This document shows positions 53,910 through 63,968 of a stretch of 64,000 nt of DNA, in pieces. The DNA is taken from contig JAFSMO010000034.1 in assembly GCA_017447865.1 (NCBI GenBank), positions 62,001 to 126,000 of the forward strand. The letters are read 5' to 3'. A model generated the notes under the pieces. That model saw only the letters and a program-made list of their open reading frames with translations, had not been told where the DNA came from and searched no databases. The stretch's first letter is position 1, and every line of letters begins with the position of its first letter. Position numbers and translations under genes: made by a program. Source of the DNA: Thermoguttaceae bacterium. GTDB lineage: Bacteria; Planctomycetota; Planctomycetia; Pirellulales; Thermoguttaceae.

Positions 53910-56900
53910 ATGACTGAATTCAGGTACCACCTGTTTTTCACCCGTTCAATATTCGGCAGAGCGTTTGCATTGGCTTTTTGGACGCTCCTGATTGTCGGCA
54001 CTTGCGCCCTGGCCGAAACTTACACCGATGAGACGATCCCAACGGCCAACATCACCACCGGGCCGAGCGGCGTCGGAGACGTGGAGTTTAACATCACCAA
54101 CGCCGGGACTTTCGCCAATACCATTTCCGGCTCGGGCGTGGTCACCAAGACGGGGGACGGCGCGCTCACGCTTTCTTCGACGGCCAATAATTCCTTTGCC
54201 AGCAATTTGATCATTAACAGCGGAACGGTCATTTTGTCCAGTGGTGCGGGCGGCGGCAGCCGCTTCGCCGGAACGGTCACGGTCAACGCGGGCGGCACGC
54301 TTCAGTGCAACGCTCAGGACTCCATGGGCTACGGCGCCGGCGCGGCCACGATCGAACTTTTCGGCGGAACGCTGCATCTGAACGGCAAGAACGAAACCTT
54401 TGCGAACAAAACCGTCAAGCTGAAGGGCGGCTCGATCACATCAACTGGTACGGACAATTACCACGCGATCGGCATTTATAACACCGGAACCAGTTTTACC
54501 GCCTTGGCGGCCGACGACGCGACGGCGGACGCTCCGACGGTCTCCACGGTCAGCGCCCCGATCAATTTGCGCAACACGGGCAATTTCGTCGTGACCGTCG
54601 ATCAAAACGCGAAACTGGTCATGGAGAACATCATCCAGGCGCTTTCGAATGCAAGCCCGATCGAGAAAAAAGGCCCCGGCGTTCTGTCTTTGACCAACGC
54701 GAACACCTTTTCCGCGCCGCTGATCATTTCCGAAGGGACCGTGACGGTCGCGAACGCCAACGGTCTGGGGACCAGTACCGTCACGATCAACGGCGGCACG
54801 CTCGACGCCTCGCCGGCCGGGAAAACCAAGACCTTCCCGAACAGCCTCGTGATCGGTGCAAACGGCGGAACGCTCACCACCGCGACGGGCGATTATTCCA
54901 GTTTCGCGTCCATTTCCGGCTCCGGCGATCTGACGACGAACGGGTTCGTCCTCTTTAAGGGCACGGGCGGATACAACGGTCATTTGACCATCAACAGCGG
55001 ATACGTCCGCGTCAGTAACGGTGCGTTCGGAATCGTTGATGTAACGTTAAACAGCGCTGGCTCCTACTACAATAGTGTGAATTCTGGAACTTTCCAGATT
55101 GGCAAGCTGGAATCGACCGTCGATTGCGAAGTATTCAGCAGCAATTCATCCGCGTACACGTTTGAGATCGGCGCAGGCACGTCCAGCACGGATTCGGCGT
55201 CGTATGCCGGACGCATTCGCGGCATTTCCGGCTCTAAAAACGTCACGGTCAAAAAAGTCGGCGCCGGAACGCAGACCTTCAACCGCACCGGCTACGTCTA
55301 TGGCGGAGCGACCGACTCGATCAAAGAGGTGATCGTCGACGGCGGCAAAATGGTCATCAACGCCAACCACAGCGTTTTCAGCGCGGGAAGTACGACAGGT
55401 TTCTGGGGAACCGCCCCGATCACGATCAACGCGGGCGGAACGCTTGAGTACGCCAGAGCCTGGAACACGTCTCCGAACGTGATGCTGACCATTAACGGCG
55501 GAACGCTGACGCTGAACACATTGCAATATCAAAACGCGATAACCTTTAATTCCGGCACGGTCAACGGCACGAGCGAACTGCGCGTGGGTTACGTCGGCTC
55601 CGGCAATTGGACGGTCACCGGCGGCACGTCCACCATTAATAACGCAGTCGTCGCGGTCAAGAGCGGAAATTATACGACCTTTACCGTGAACGTTGACTCC
55701 AACGCCACTCTGGACCTTAAAAAGAACATTTCCGGGTTAGGCGGCTATACGGGAACCGACGTCATATTTAACGGAACGGGCGAGAAACCAGGCAACGTCA
55801 TTTTCTACCCAGGAGCTGGAGCCATGACCGGGTTAGGCAACATTACGTTTAACAAAATGAACGTTTCCATTCCCAATGACGGGGGGTCATTTATGAATCC
55901 CGGTGTATTTGGCACGTTGCCGGTCACGCTGAAAGATTCAACGCTGACCACGTCTCGGGATCATTCACTCAACAGTGCGACGATTACTCTCGACCACGGA
56001 ACGATAACCGCTAACGGCGCCGTTAATACGTACATCGGCAACTGGTACCTGAAAAACGGATCGACGGTGAATGGCTCAACGAACGGCTCCACCGTCCGGA
56101 CCGGGCACGAATGGAATTCCAACGTTTACACTCTATATGACGAGGGTCAGCCCGAAAACGTCATGAACGAGATCTCGGTCAACATCGCCATGTACAACAC
56201 GGGCCGGACCATGACGTTCGACATCGCGGACAAAGCCCCGCTGACGGTTTCCGGCAATTTCGTTCCGGCGGCGAACGGCCATTACAACGCGCTCGTGAAA
56301 ACCGGCGAGGGCACGATGATCCTGACCGGTACCAACCAGCACGGCGCGACGACGGTCTCCGAAGGCACGCTTTCGGTCGCCGGTGACGGCACGCTCGGCT
56401 CAAAGACGACGACGGTCGAAGAAAACGGCACGCTCGACTTCAACGTCGCGGACGGCCAGACGAAGACGCGGACGACTGCCGCCACGAACACAAACATCAC
56501 CGGCGCAGGCACGGTCTCCAAATCCGGCAAGGGCACGCTGAAACTCGTCGCCCCCGAGGGCGCGGTGAACGTGGGCGAGCTGGTCGTTAAGGAAGGCCGC
56601 CTCGATATGGAGGAGTACCTCACGGGCAGCATGACGGTCAATAACGGCGCGGAATTCTCCCCCGGCACGGAGATCGGAAAGCTGAACATCACGGGCGATT
56701 TCACCCTCGGCGAAGCGGGCGGAAGCGGTGACGCGGCGAAACTGATCATGGAGATCGGCGGTCCAAACTCGGACGATAACGACGCGCTGATCGTCTCGGG
56801 CGACCTGACCCTGAACAACGGGATCGTGTTCCTCGAACTGGCGGATACTTGCGACATGGTCATCGGAGACAGTTTCAACGTGGTTTTGTCGGCGGCAAAC

Positions 56901-57086
56901 AGCGCCTCTTTAGGCGGCCTGAATATCCAGGCGGACGGCTTCTCGAACTTTGGCTACAGACTGCTCGATTCGGGCCTTTACGCCATCACCGGCCTTTATG
57001 GCTCCCCGGATCAGGTTCCGGAACCGGCGACGTGGGCGCTGCTCCTGCTCGGGATGGCCGGGCTGATGTACTGGCGGAAGAAATAA
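53910..57086 (+). CDS. Giant PEP-CTERM protein, first of a tandem trio
   Basis: The 1058-residue protein has a signal peptide (about 1-36, RAFALAFWTLLIVGTCALA). It then carries autotransporter-associated beta-strand repeats, such as GSGVVTKTGDGALTLSSTANN and KKGPGVLSLTNANTFSAPLI. A C-terminal region of about 110 residues (VKEGRLDMEEYLTGSMTVNN to LADTCDMVIGD) is shared with the next gene. It ends in PEPATW (near 1037), a hydrophobic helix and WRKK. AAGGAA (53897-53902) within ACTTGAAGGAA precedes the ATG. Similar ACTTGAGGA leaders precede both following genes. It is probably a surface-anchored adhesin or matrix protein. Confidence 0.85.
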   Translation: MTEFRYHLFFTRSIFGRAFALAFWTLLIVGTCALAETYTDETIPTANITTGPSGVGDVEFNITNAGTFANTISGSGVVTKTGDGALTLSSTANNSFASNLIINSGTVILSSGAGGGSRFAGTVTVNAGGTLQCNAQDSMGYGAGAATIELFGGTLHLNGKNETFANKTVKLKGGSITSTGTDNYHAIGIYNTGTSFTALAADDATADAPTVSTVSAPINLRNTGNFVVTVDQNAKLVMENIIQALSNASPIEKKGPGVLSLTNANTFSAPLIISEGTVTVANANGLGTSTVTINGGTLDASPAGKTKTFPNSLVIGANGGTLTTATGDYSSFASISGSGDLTTNGFVLFKGTGGYNGHLTINSGYVRVSNGAFGIVDVTLNSAGSYYNSVNSGTFQIGKLESTVDCEVFSSNSSAYTFEIGAGTSSTDSASYAGRIRGISGSKNVTVKKVGAGTQTFNRTGYVYGGATDSIKEVIVDGGKMVINANHSVFSAGSTTGFWGTAPITINAGGTLEYARAWNTSPNVMLTINGGTLTLNTLQYQNAITFNSGTVNGTSELRVGYVGSGNWTVTGGTSTINNAVVAVKSGNYTTFTVNVDSNATLDLKKNISGLGGYTGTDVIFNGTGEKPGNVIFYPGAGAMTGLGNITFNKMNVSIPNDGGSFMNPGVFGTLPVTLKDSTLTTSRDHSLNSATITLDHGTITANGAVNTYIGNWYLKNGSTVNGSTNGSTVRTGHEWNSNVYTLYDEGQPENVMNEISVNIAMYNTGRTMTFDIADKAPLTVSGNFVPAANGHYNALVKTGEGTMILTGTNQHGATTVSEGTLSVAGDGTLGSKTTTVEENGTLDFNVADGQTKTRTTAATNTNITGAGTVSKSGKGTLKLVAPEGAVNVGELVVKEGRLDMEEYLTGSMTVNNGAEFSPGTEIGKLNITGDFTLGEAGGSGDAAKLIMEIGGPNSDDNDALIVSGDLTLNNGIVFLELADTCDMVIGDSFNVVLSAANSASLGGLNIQADGFSNFGYRLLDSGLYAITGLYGSPDQVPEPATWALLLLGMAGLMYWRKK

Positions 57087-57100
57087 AAAGATAAAATTGT

Positions 57101-57131
57101 GCGGAGACGACGTTTTCAATGCCGTCTTCGC
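57101..57131 (+). other. Hairpin between tandem PEP-CTERM genes
   Basis: GCGGAGACG (57101-57109) pairs with CGTCTTCGC (57123-57131) with one G-U pair. No T run follows, so it may be an mRNA processing or stabilising structure rather than a terminator. It resembles the GGGGACGACGC arms near 16.6 kb in sequence. Confidence 0.5.
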
Positions 57132-57165
57132 GCAGTTTACGATATTGGCAACTTGAGGATTTAAG

Positions 57166-60100
57166 ATGAAATCCACCTTTGAAATCAGCACAACGATTTC
57201 TCACCGTTTTGGGGGACACGGACGTCCTTTCGGGATCCTTTTGGCCGCGGCGTTCCTGTTGGCTTCCGTTTTGGGTGTTTTTGCGCAGGCGCAGACCGAT
57301 TTGGACGGCGAGAATAAAGAAATAACCGCTGACGGTCCTTGGGGTGTGGCCTACACCAATACGAGCGAGACTCTTTCGACGATCACTTTCAGCGGTCTTG
57401 CCAACGCTACGCGTTACACCTACTCCGGCGCGCTCACCGGCAATATTCATGTTGACGTTACGCACCAGGGAAACGCCAGCAATGATAACCGTTTTACGTT
57501 TTCGAGCACCGGGAACAGTATTACCGGCGGCGTTACCATGCGAAACGGGATCCTGTTTGTTACGAACAGCAATCAGCTGGGAGGTTTCAGCGGCGGAATT
57601 ACTCTCGACAATGCCGTTTTTATGGCGTATGGCGACTGCAACTTTGGCGTAACGATTCCAGAGGGTTCCTTTGGTGGCATGCGCGCCAGCGGCGGCAATA
57701 TCGTTCTGAATCAGAAAGTAACCGGCGCCGGCGACCTGATTATTATTCCGGAAGGCGGGAAAACCGTCACCATTTCCGGAGCGAACGACTATACCGGCGT
57801 CACGTCGATCGGTACGTACCGGGGCGGAAGCGGAGGAACTCAATCAACCCTCATTCTGGGGGCGGACAATACACTGCCGTCAGCGACCGTCGTAGAAATC
57901 GCCCGATCGCAGAATTCCGCTTATTCATACACAGCCTCCACCGTCGCCAACCTGAATCTTAACGGCACGACGCAGACCATTGCCGGTCTGTACGGCGCCG
58001 GGAAAGCGTCCATTACCAACGGCACGGCCGCGCCGGCCAACCTGACGATCAACCTCGCGGAGGGCAAGTCTTATGAGTATTCGGGCACGATCTCCGGCAA
58101 CAGCGCGACCAATCCGACCAACCTGACCGTTACCGGCGCGGGGAACCAGACGCTCTCCGGGAACATCTCCAACGCCAGCCTTACCAGCTCCACGACGGGC
58201 ACGCTGACGCTCGGCGGGAACACCGTCTCCCTTGCCAGTATTGACGTCACTGCCGGAACGCTGACGCTTGCGCCCAACGCCAATTTGACCGTCAGCGGAA
58301 AAGTGACGTATGGCTCAACGTTGGACCTGAATGGCGCGAATTTGACGTATAAGTCCAACGTGGCGACCGATTTCAACAACGTCAACATCACCAACACCAA
58401 TACCGAAACGCAGTCGATCCTGACCATTGCGCCAACAGATGATGTGGCCCAACAAACCTTTAGTAAAACGGTTTCCGGCAATACTCGCCTGGTTGTCAAA
58501 CTGAAGAGCAATCAGAACAACAACAGCCGACTGATTCTCAACCCGGATGTGACCAACACCTTTACGGGCGGGGTGTATATCGAACAGGGAACCGTCCAGG
58601 CGAATTCTACGAGTTCTTTTGGAACGAGCAAACAGATCGATATGAAGCACAGCAGTCTGATGACGAACCAGACGTTTGCGGGCTACACGATCAATCTGGT
58701 CGGTGACGCCAGCGCGGGCGAACGCGGTGCGATCCGTCTTTCCGGCGGAAACGGTAATTTTGACGCGAAGATCACCGGCGTGGGCTCTTTGGAAATCGTC
58801 TATGACGGCGCCTGCACACTGACCAATACGGAGAACGATTACCAGGGCAAAACCTATATCGGCAACTTCCAATGGAGAAGTACGAACACAAGTGCGGCGG
58901 CTACGCTTAATTTGGGAGCCAGCGGAGTCCTGCCCGACACAACGGAAGTCGTATTCGGCAAGAACGCCGAAGGCAGCGGTACAAGCGGAGCGATAACGCT
59001 CGATTTAAAGGGATTCAATGAAACCGTTGCCGGTATTTCCGGTCAGTCCACAAGTGCGGTCATTACCTCGTCCACCCCGGCGACGCTGACGGTCAACGCC
59101 AATAACGATTCCACCTACGCCGGCAAAGTTACCGGCTCCGCGACCCTGGAAAAGAAGGGGACGGGAACGCTGACGATCACTGGAAACAATACCGGCTCTT
59201 TGGCCGTCAGCGGCGGTAAGCTGATCCTGTCCGGCGACAACTCCGGGGCGCAAGGCATTACGGTCGGAGAGAACGGAACGTTCATTCCCACGGGCACGAA
59301 CTCGGCGGCAACGCAGATCAACCTCCAGGGCGGTACGCTGAACTGCTACTCCGCTTCGATGCTGGATGGCTCCACGATCACGGCAGCAAGCGGCAATTCG
59401 ACCATTAATATCGTCGGACCGGAATCGGGCACGTACTCGAGGCAGCTTCTCACCGGGACCGCCAAAGACATGACCTATTTTACGGCTCCGGAATTCATTT
59501 CCAACATGGATTTGATTGCGAATACCGCCTATGCTTCGGGAACCTACGCGGCCGATATTTGGGGCAGTACTACCGCAGATCAAAACAACACGAACCTCCT
59601 GCAAACGAGCGTCGTCAACACGACCGATTCGGCCATAACGCTTGATTTCGCATACCAGTTCCACAATGGCGCGTATCTGGCGATCGTCGATCCCGATGGG
59701 AATAAAACCGTGGTGATGGATTGGGCAACTAGCTCTGCTCATTCGATTGATGGCGCCAATTACAGTTTCGCCGAAAATACCGGCTCGTATACCTTTGAAC
59801 CGGGTGAAGCCTATACGATCGAAGCGCGTATTTTCCGCTTCAACCGAACCATTGGCGCCAACGGCGGCGGCGTCAACGGCTTTGCCGGAACCCTCGTCGG
59901 TCTGGGCGCCAGGGTCAGCGGGACGGACGGCGAGTATTTGCCGCTCAACTTCGACGGCAGCAACTGGACGTTCGGCGACGGCAGCTTCGTGTTCCACAAT
60001 CTGATGAGTTTCGATCGGCTGATCACCGTCAGCGAGGGCGCGTCCCTGACGCTCAGTTCACCTTCTGGCGACCTCGATGTAACGTCGACCGTCACCGGCG

Positions 60101-60765
60101 CAGGCACGCTGGTCTTCGATCCGGAGGAAGGCTGCGTTCACACGTTCACCGGCACGGCTGACGCTTCGCAGCTCTCCGTCATCAAAACGGGCGAAGGAAA
60201 CCTGAAGATCAACGCCGCCGAAGGCGATTTCAACGTGAAAGACCTGACCGTCGCGGCGGGCCGGCTGGACATGAAAGAGTACCTCACGGGTAAGATGGTG
60301 GTCAACAACGGCGCGAGCTTCTCACCGGGCAACTCGATCGGGAAACTGACGGTCAATGGCGATTTCGAGCTCGGTCAGGCTCTGGAAGGTGCTGACCTTG
60401 CGAAGATCATCATGGAGGTCGCAGGGACTGACGCGGACCTGAACGATCAGCTGATCGTCACGGGCACTCTGGATTTGAAAAACGGCACGGTCGATCTGGA
60501 ATTCACGGAGGACGCCCGTTTGAACCAGGGCGACACGGTCACCGTGTTGTTCTCCGCCGGCAACAGCGAGGATTTCGAGCCCGGCTTTATTAAAAATTAC
60601 GTCCAGGCCCCCGGATTATTGACGAATTTGAAGTACGAGCTGCTCGCTTCGGGCTACTGGGCCATTACCGGTACGGCGGACTATAACGCCATTCCGGAAC
60701 CGTCCACGTGGCTCCTGCTCCTGCTCGGGGCGGCCGGGCTGCTGTACTGGAGAAAACGCAAATAA
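57166..60765 (+). CDS. Giant PEP-CTERM protein, second of the tandem trio
   Basis: The 1199-residue protein has a signal peptide (about 1-43, FGILLAAAFLLASVLGVFAQA). Its body has strand repeats such as VTGAGDLIIIPEGGKTVTISG, NGTTQTIAGLYGAGKASITNG and LEKKGTGTLTITGNNTG. A PA14-like or sandwich segment may lie near 765-920 (FISNMDLIANTAYASGTYAADIW, GAYLAIVDPDGNKTV). The C-terminal region (VAAGRLDMKEYLTGKMVVNNG to FTEDARLNQGD) matches that of the 53910 protein closely, so the two are paralogues. It ends in PEPSTW (near 1177), a hydrophobic helix and WRKRK. GAGGA (57155-57159) precedes the ATG. Confidence 0.85.
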   Translation: MKSTFEISTTISHRFGGHGRPFGILLAAAFLLASVLGVFAQAQTDLDGENKEITADGPWGVAYTNTSETLSTITFSGLANATRYTYSGALTGNIHVDVTHQGNASNDNRFTFSSTGNSITGGVTMRNGILFVTNSNQLGGFSGGITLDNAVFMAYGDCNFGVTIPEGSFGGMRASGGNIVLNQKVTGAGDLIIIPEGGKTVTISGANDYTGVTSIGTYRGGSGGTQSTLILGADNTLPSATVVEIARSQNSAYSYTASTVANLNLNGTTQTIAGLYGAGKASITNGTAAPANLTINLAEGKSYEYSGTISGNSATNPTNLTVTGAGNQTLSGNISNASLTSSTTGTLTLGGNTVSLASIDVTAGTLTLAPNANLTVSGKVTYGSTLDLNGANLTYKSNVATDFNNVNITNTNTETQSILTIAPTDDVAQQTFSKTVSGNTRLVVKLKSNQNNNSRLILNPDVTNTFTGGVYIEQGTVQANSTSSFGTSKQIDMKHSSLMTNQTFAGYTINLVGDASAGERGAIRLSGGNGNFDAKITGVGSLEIVYDGACTLTNTENDYQGKTYIGNFQWRSTNTSAAATLNLGASGVLPDTTEVVFGKNAEGSGTSGAITLDLKGFNETVAGISGQSTSAVITSSTPATLTVNANNDSTYAGKVTGSATLEKKGTGTLTITGNNTGSLAVSGGKLILSGDNSGAQGITVGENGTFIPTGTNSAATQINLQGGTLNCYSASMLDGSTITAASGNSTINIVGPESGTYSRQLLTGTAKDMTYFTAPEFISNMDLIANTAYASGTYAADIWGSTTADQNNTNLLQTSVVNTTDSAITLDFAYQFHNGAYLAIVDPDGNKTVVMDWATSSAHSIDGANYSFAENTGSYTFEPGEAYTIEARIFRFNRTIGANGGGVNGFAGTLVGLGARVSGTDGEYLPLNFDGSNWTFGDGSFVFHNLMSFDRLITVSEGASLTLSSPSGDLDVTSTVTGAGTLVFDPEEGCVHTFTGTADASQLSVIKTGEGNLKINAAEGDFNVKDLTVAAGRLDMKEYLTGKMVVNNGASFSPGNSIGKLTVNGDFELGQALEGADLAKIIMEVAGTDADLNDQLIVTGTLDLKNGTVDLEFTEDARLNQGDTVTVLFSAGNSEDFEPGFIKNYVQAPGLLTNLKYELLASGYWAITGTADYNAIPEPSTWLLLLLGAAGLLYWRKRK

Positions 60766-60818
60766 ACTACGAACTACGAATCAAGAATTCCTGATTATAT
60801 TCAACTTGAGGAAACACA

Positions 60819-63800
60819 ATGAAAACACACGTTGCAAACAGAGCGGTTTTCGCCTCTTTGGCGATGCTTGTTTCAGGACTTTTGCTTCTCCCTGCCGCAG
60901 TGATGGCGGAAGTGGTGGAGCGTTACAATGCCGCGGGAGATTTGACCGGGTCCGGGACCGACGTCGGCGCTGTTCAAACGGCGTCAGGCGCAGCTTCTGG
61001 TGACGTTCTCAAGCTTTCCGGCACTGCCACGCAAAATACTTCTTACGGTAATCCGGTTACCCAGTTTACGATCCAGTCGGTAACGCCCGGTACAAAGCAA
61101 ACGATCAACGCCGGAAATACGCGTCTGTACAACTTCAACGACGGCGCCAAAACGTACGACATCACGCTGAAGGATCTGGATTACCAGGGCTACGCGGACC
61201 CCGTCGGCAACGCGATCGGTCTGTATATGCACACCTCCCCGGCCTGCACGCTGGACATTAAAACCGACAACGTCTCCTTCACCGGGTTTAAAAATGCCGG
61301 CTACCACGGCGGCGTCTTTGGTATTGACGGTTCCGGGAATCTGAAAATCACGGCGACCAACGGCCTCGTTTTCGACGGCAACCGGTCCAACGCCAGCACC
61401 GGCGGCGCGATCCACGTCAATGCCGGTACCTTTACAATTACGGCGGATACGCTCACGTTCAGGAATAATTTTGCCACAACGTACGGCGGAGCAATTAAAG
61501 CGGCCAGCGGGACGATCACCGCCGGTACGCTTCTGTTTGACGGCAACAGCACGTCCAACAACGACGCGGGCGCGATTTACGCCACAGGCTCTTTTACCAT
61601 CAATGGCTCAAACTCAGACGCCGTGACCACGGTCAACGCAAACTACACCAAATACAAGGGCGGCGCTATTCGCTGCGACGGTACGTTGACGCTCAATACC
61701 GGGACGTTCAATTTCACGAACAACTACAACACGACCGCTTCGGACAAATACTCCTACGGCGGCGCGGTTCACACTGCGACAATCGATACAGATGCCAAGA
61801 CGATCAACTTCGATTCCAACAAGTCCACGTATTACGGCGGCGGACTTTCCGTTAACGGCGGGACGCTCAAAGCCGACACGATCATTTTCAACAAAAACAC
61901 GTCTGATAACCGCGGCGGCGGGATTTTTACCAATGGCAGTCTGACCATTACAGGCAATACGATCAAATTCACGGACAACTTCGCGAACAACTTCGGCGGC
62001 GCGATTTTTAACAATGCTGGCGACTCGACGCTCACTATTAATGGCAAAGACGTTCTGTTTTCCGGGAACCACATTTCCGCCAACGACAGTGGAACGATCC
62101 ATGGCGGGAACGTAACTCTCAACGGGGTTGACGCCAACTCGGTCTTTACGTTCGATAAAAACTACACGAAGTATTACGGCTCCGCGATCAACTCAAACGC
62201 AGTGACGCTCAATACCGGTACGTTCAACTTCACCGGCAACTACGAAACGGCCAGCTCGAGCAATTATTCCTACGGCGGCGCGATCAGCTGCACGTCCATG
62301 ACAACCAACGCCAAGACGCTCAACTTCGACGGCAACACGTCCCGGTACTACGGCGGCGCAATTGCTCTTAAAGGCACCGGCGACGGCACGATTGCGCTTC
62401 AGGCCGACACGATCACGTTCAACGCGAACAAAGCGGACGTTTACGGCGGTGCGATCTACGGCAAATCGATCACGGTCCGCGGCGCAAATGTCAGCTTCAC
62501 GGGCAACCAGGCCAAGTCCGGAACGACCAACTCCTGCGGCGGCGTGATCTACTCGCCTTCCGGGACCGTGACCTTCGGGCAGGAAGGCGACTACGACGCG
62601 AATTACGGCGTTTACACCTTCTCGGACAACTCGTGCTACTACGAAGGCGGCGCGATTTTCGCCACCGGCATCACGACGCTGAACGGGAAATCGTTCACGT
62701 TCTCGAACAACACGTCCGAAACCTGGACCGGCGGTGCGATCCGCGTCTGGAAATCCGACGAATACCTCGCGCTGAATATGAACGCCGAAACGACGTTTAC
62801 CGGCAATACCTCGTACAAAACCGGCGGCGCGCTGTTCGTCAAGGGCATCGTGACGGCCAACCAGTTCGCCACGTTCGAGGATAACACCTGCCAGACCCAG
62901 GCCGGCGGCGCGGCCTACATTCACCAGTCGGCCATCTTCAACAAAGGCGCGTCCTTCAGCGGCAACACGGCTGGGGCGGAAGGCGGTGCGGTTTACGCCG
63001 GCGAAAACATCACCTTCGCGGGAGCCAACTCGGTCGGAACGTTCACGAACAACACCGCCGCCAACGGAATCGGGAACGACCTGTACCTGGCTGGCGCGTC
63101 TTCCACCCTGACGTTCCAGGACGCCGGCACGTACTCCTTCGACGGCGGGATCGCTCTTGCGAACGCGAACGCCCGGACGGTCATCAATCAGGCGCAGGTG
63201 ACGCTTGCCGGCCGGGCAGACGTGACGACCAACAATTACCAGCTCCAGAACGTCACGATCTCCAACGGCGGAAAACTGACGGTCGATTTGGACAACATCA
63301 ACTCCGCAACGGGCACCTTTGCGCTCAGCGACACCAGCAGCATTCTGGAATTCAAAACCGCTTCCGAAGTCGCGAAGCGCTTTGACAATACGATCACCGG
63401 CTCCGGAACGCTTCTGAAAACCGGAGACGGGACGCTCGCGCTGGACGGAACGGACGCACACCCCATCACCGCCGATTCCCTGACCGTTCAAGGCGGCTCG
63501 CTCCTTTTCAAGGGGTTCTATACCGGCGATTTGACGATCAAAGACGGCACGCTCTTCTCGCCGGGCAACTCCGTCGGGACCCTGGAGATGGCCGGGGACT
63601 TCCTCGCTGAATCCGGCTCGACGCTTCTGTTCGAGCAGGACACGACGGGAATGGACAAGCTGATCATTCGTTCCGGGGGAACGCTGGAGATTGCAAACGA
63701 CGCGACCCTGGACATGGCGATGACTCGTCCGATTCCCGGCAGGAAGTATGAGCTTGTGACCGCGGAAGACGGTCTGACGGGCGATTACGCCTCCAGCGAA

Positions 63801-63968
63801 TTCTGGACCAGCCTGCTTTCACCCGACCAGGCGTACTACTGGAACCTGAACGTTGAAGGCAACGTGCTTTACGCGTCGATTGACGGCAACGCCATCCCGG
63901 AACCGTCCACGTGGGCGCTGCTTCTGCTCGGCGTCTTTGGGGTGATGTACTCCCGGAAACGCAAGTAA
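60819..63968 (+). CDS. PEP-CTERM protein with chlamydial Pmp-like GGAI/FxxN repeats
   Basis: The 1049-residue protein has a signal peptide (1-30, FASLAMLVSGLLLLPAAVMA). Residues about 180-760 hold about nineteen FxxN motifs (FDGN, FRNN, FTNN, FSGN and others) alternating with about sixteen GG[AGV][ILVA] motifs (GGAIHVN, GGAIKAA, GGALFVK, GGAVYAG). This is the repeat pair that defines polymorphic membrane proteins of Chlamydia and related beta-helix adhesins. Instead of an autotransporter barrel it ends with the FSPGNSVG stalk region also seen in its two neighbours, then PEPSTW (near 1027), a hydrophobic helix and SRKRK. The leader AACTTGAGGA matches that of the preceding gene. It is probably a surface adhesin. 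Confidence 0.85.
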   Translation: MKTHVANRAVFASLAMLVSGLLLLPAAVMAEVVERYNAAGDLTGSGTDVGAVQTASGAASGDVLKLSGTATQNTSYGNPVTQFTIQSVTPGTKQTINAGNTRLYNFNDGAKTYDITLKDLDYQGYADPVGNAIGLYMHTSPACTLDIKTDNVSFTGFKNAGYHGGVFGIDGSGNLKITATNGLVFDGNRSNASTGGAIHVNAGTFTITADTLTFRNNFATTYGGAIKAASGTITAGTLLFDGNSTSNNDAGAIYATGSFTINGSNSDAVTTVNANYTKYKGGAIRCDGTLTLNTGTFNFTNNYNTTASDKYSYGGAVHTATIDTDAKTINFDSNKSTYYGGGLSVNGGTLKADTIIFNKNTSDNRGGGIFTNGSLTITGNTIKFTDNFANNFGGAIFNNAGDSTLTINGKDVLFSGNHISANDSGTIHGGNVTLNGVDANSVFTFDKNYTKYYGSAINSNAVTLNTGTFNFTGNYETASSSNYSYGGAISCTSMTTNAKTLNFDGNTSRYYGGAIALKGTGDGTIALQADTITFNANKADVYGGAIYGKSITVRGANVSFTGNQAKSGTTNSCGGVIYSPSGTVTFGQEGDYDANYGVYTFSDNSCYYEGGAIFATGITTLNGKSFTFSNNTSETWTGGAIRVWKSDEYLALNMNAETTFTGNTSYKTGGALFVKGIVTANQFATFEDNTCQTQAGGAAYIHQSAIFNKGASFSGNTAGAEGGAVYAGENITFAGANSVGTFTNNTAANGIGNDLYLAGASSTLTFQDAGTYSFDGGIALANANARTVINQAQVTLAGRADVTTNNYQLQNVTISNGGKLTVDLDNINSATGTFALSDTSSILEFKTASEVAKRFDNTITGSGTLLKTGDGTLALDGTDAHPITADSLTVQGGSLLFKGFYTGDLTIKDGTLFSPGNSVGTLEMAGDFLAESGSTLLFEQDTTGMDKLIIRSGGTLEIANDATLDMAMTRPIPGRKYELVTAEDGLTGDYASSEFWTSLLSPDQAYYWNLNVEGNVLYASIDGNAIPEPSTWALLLLGVFGVMYSRKRK

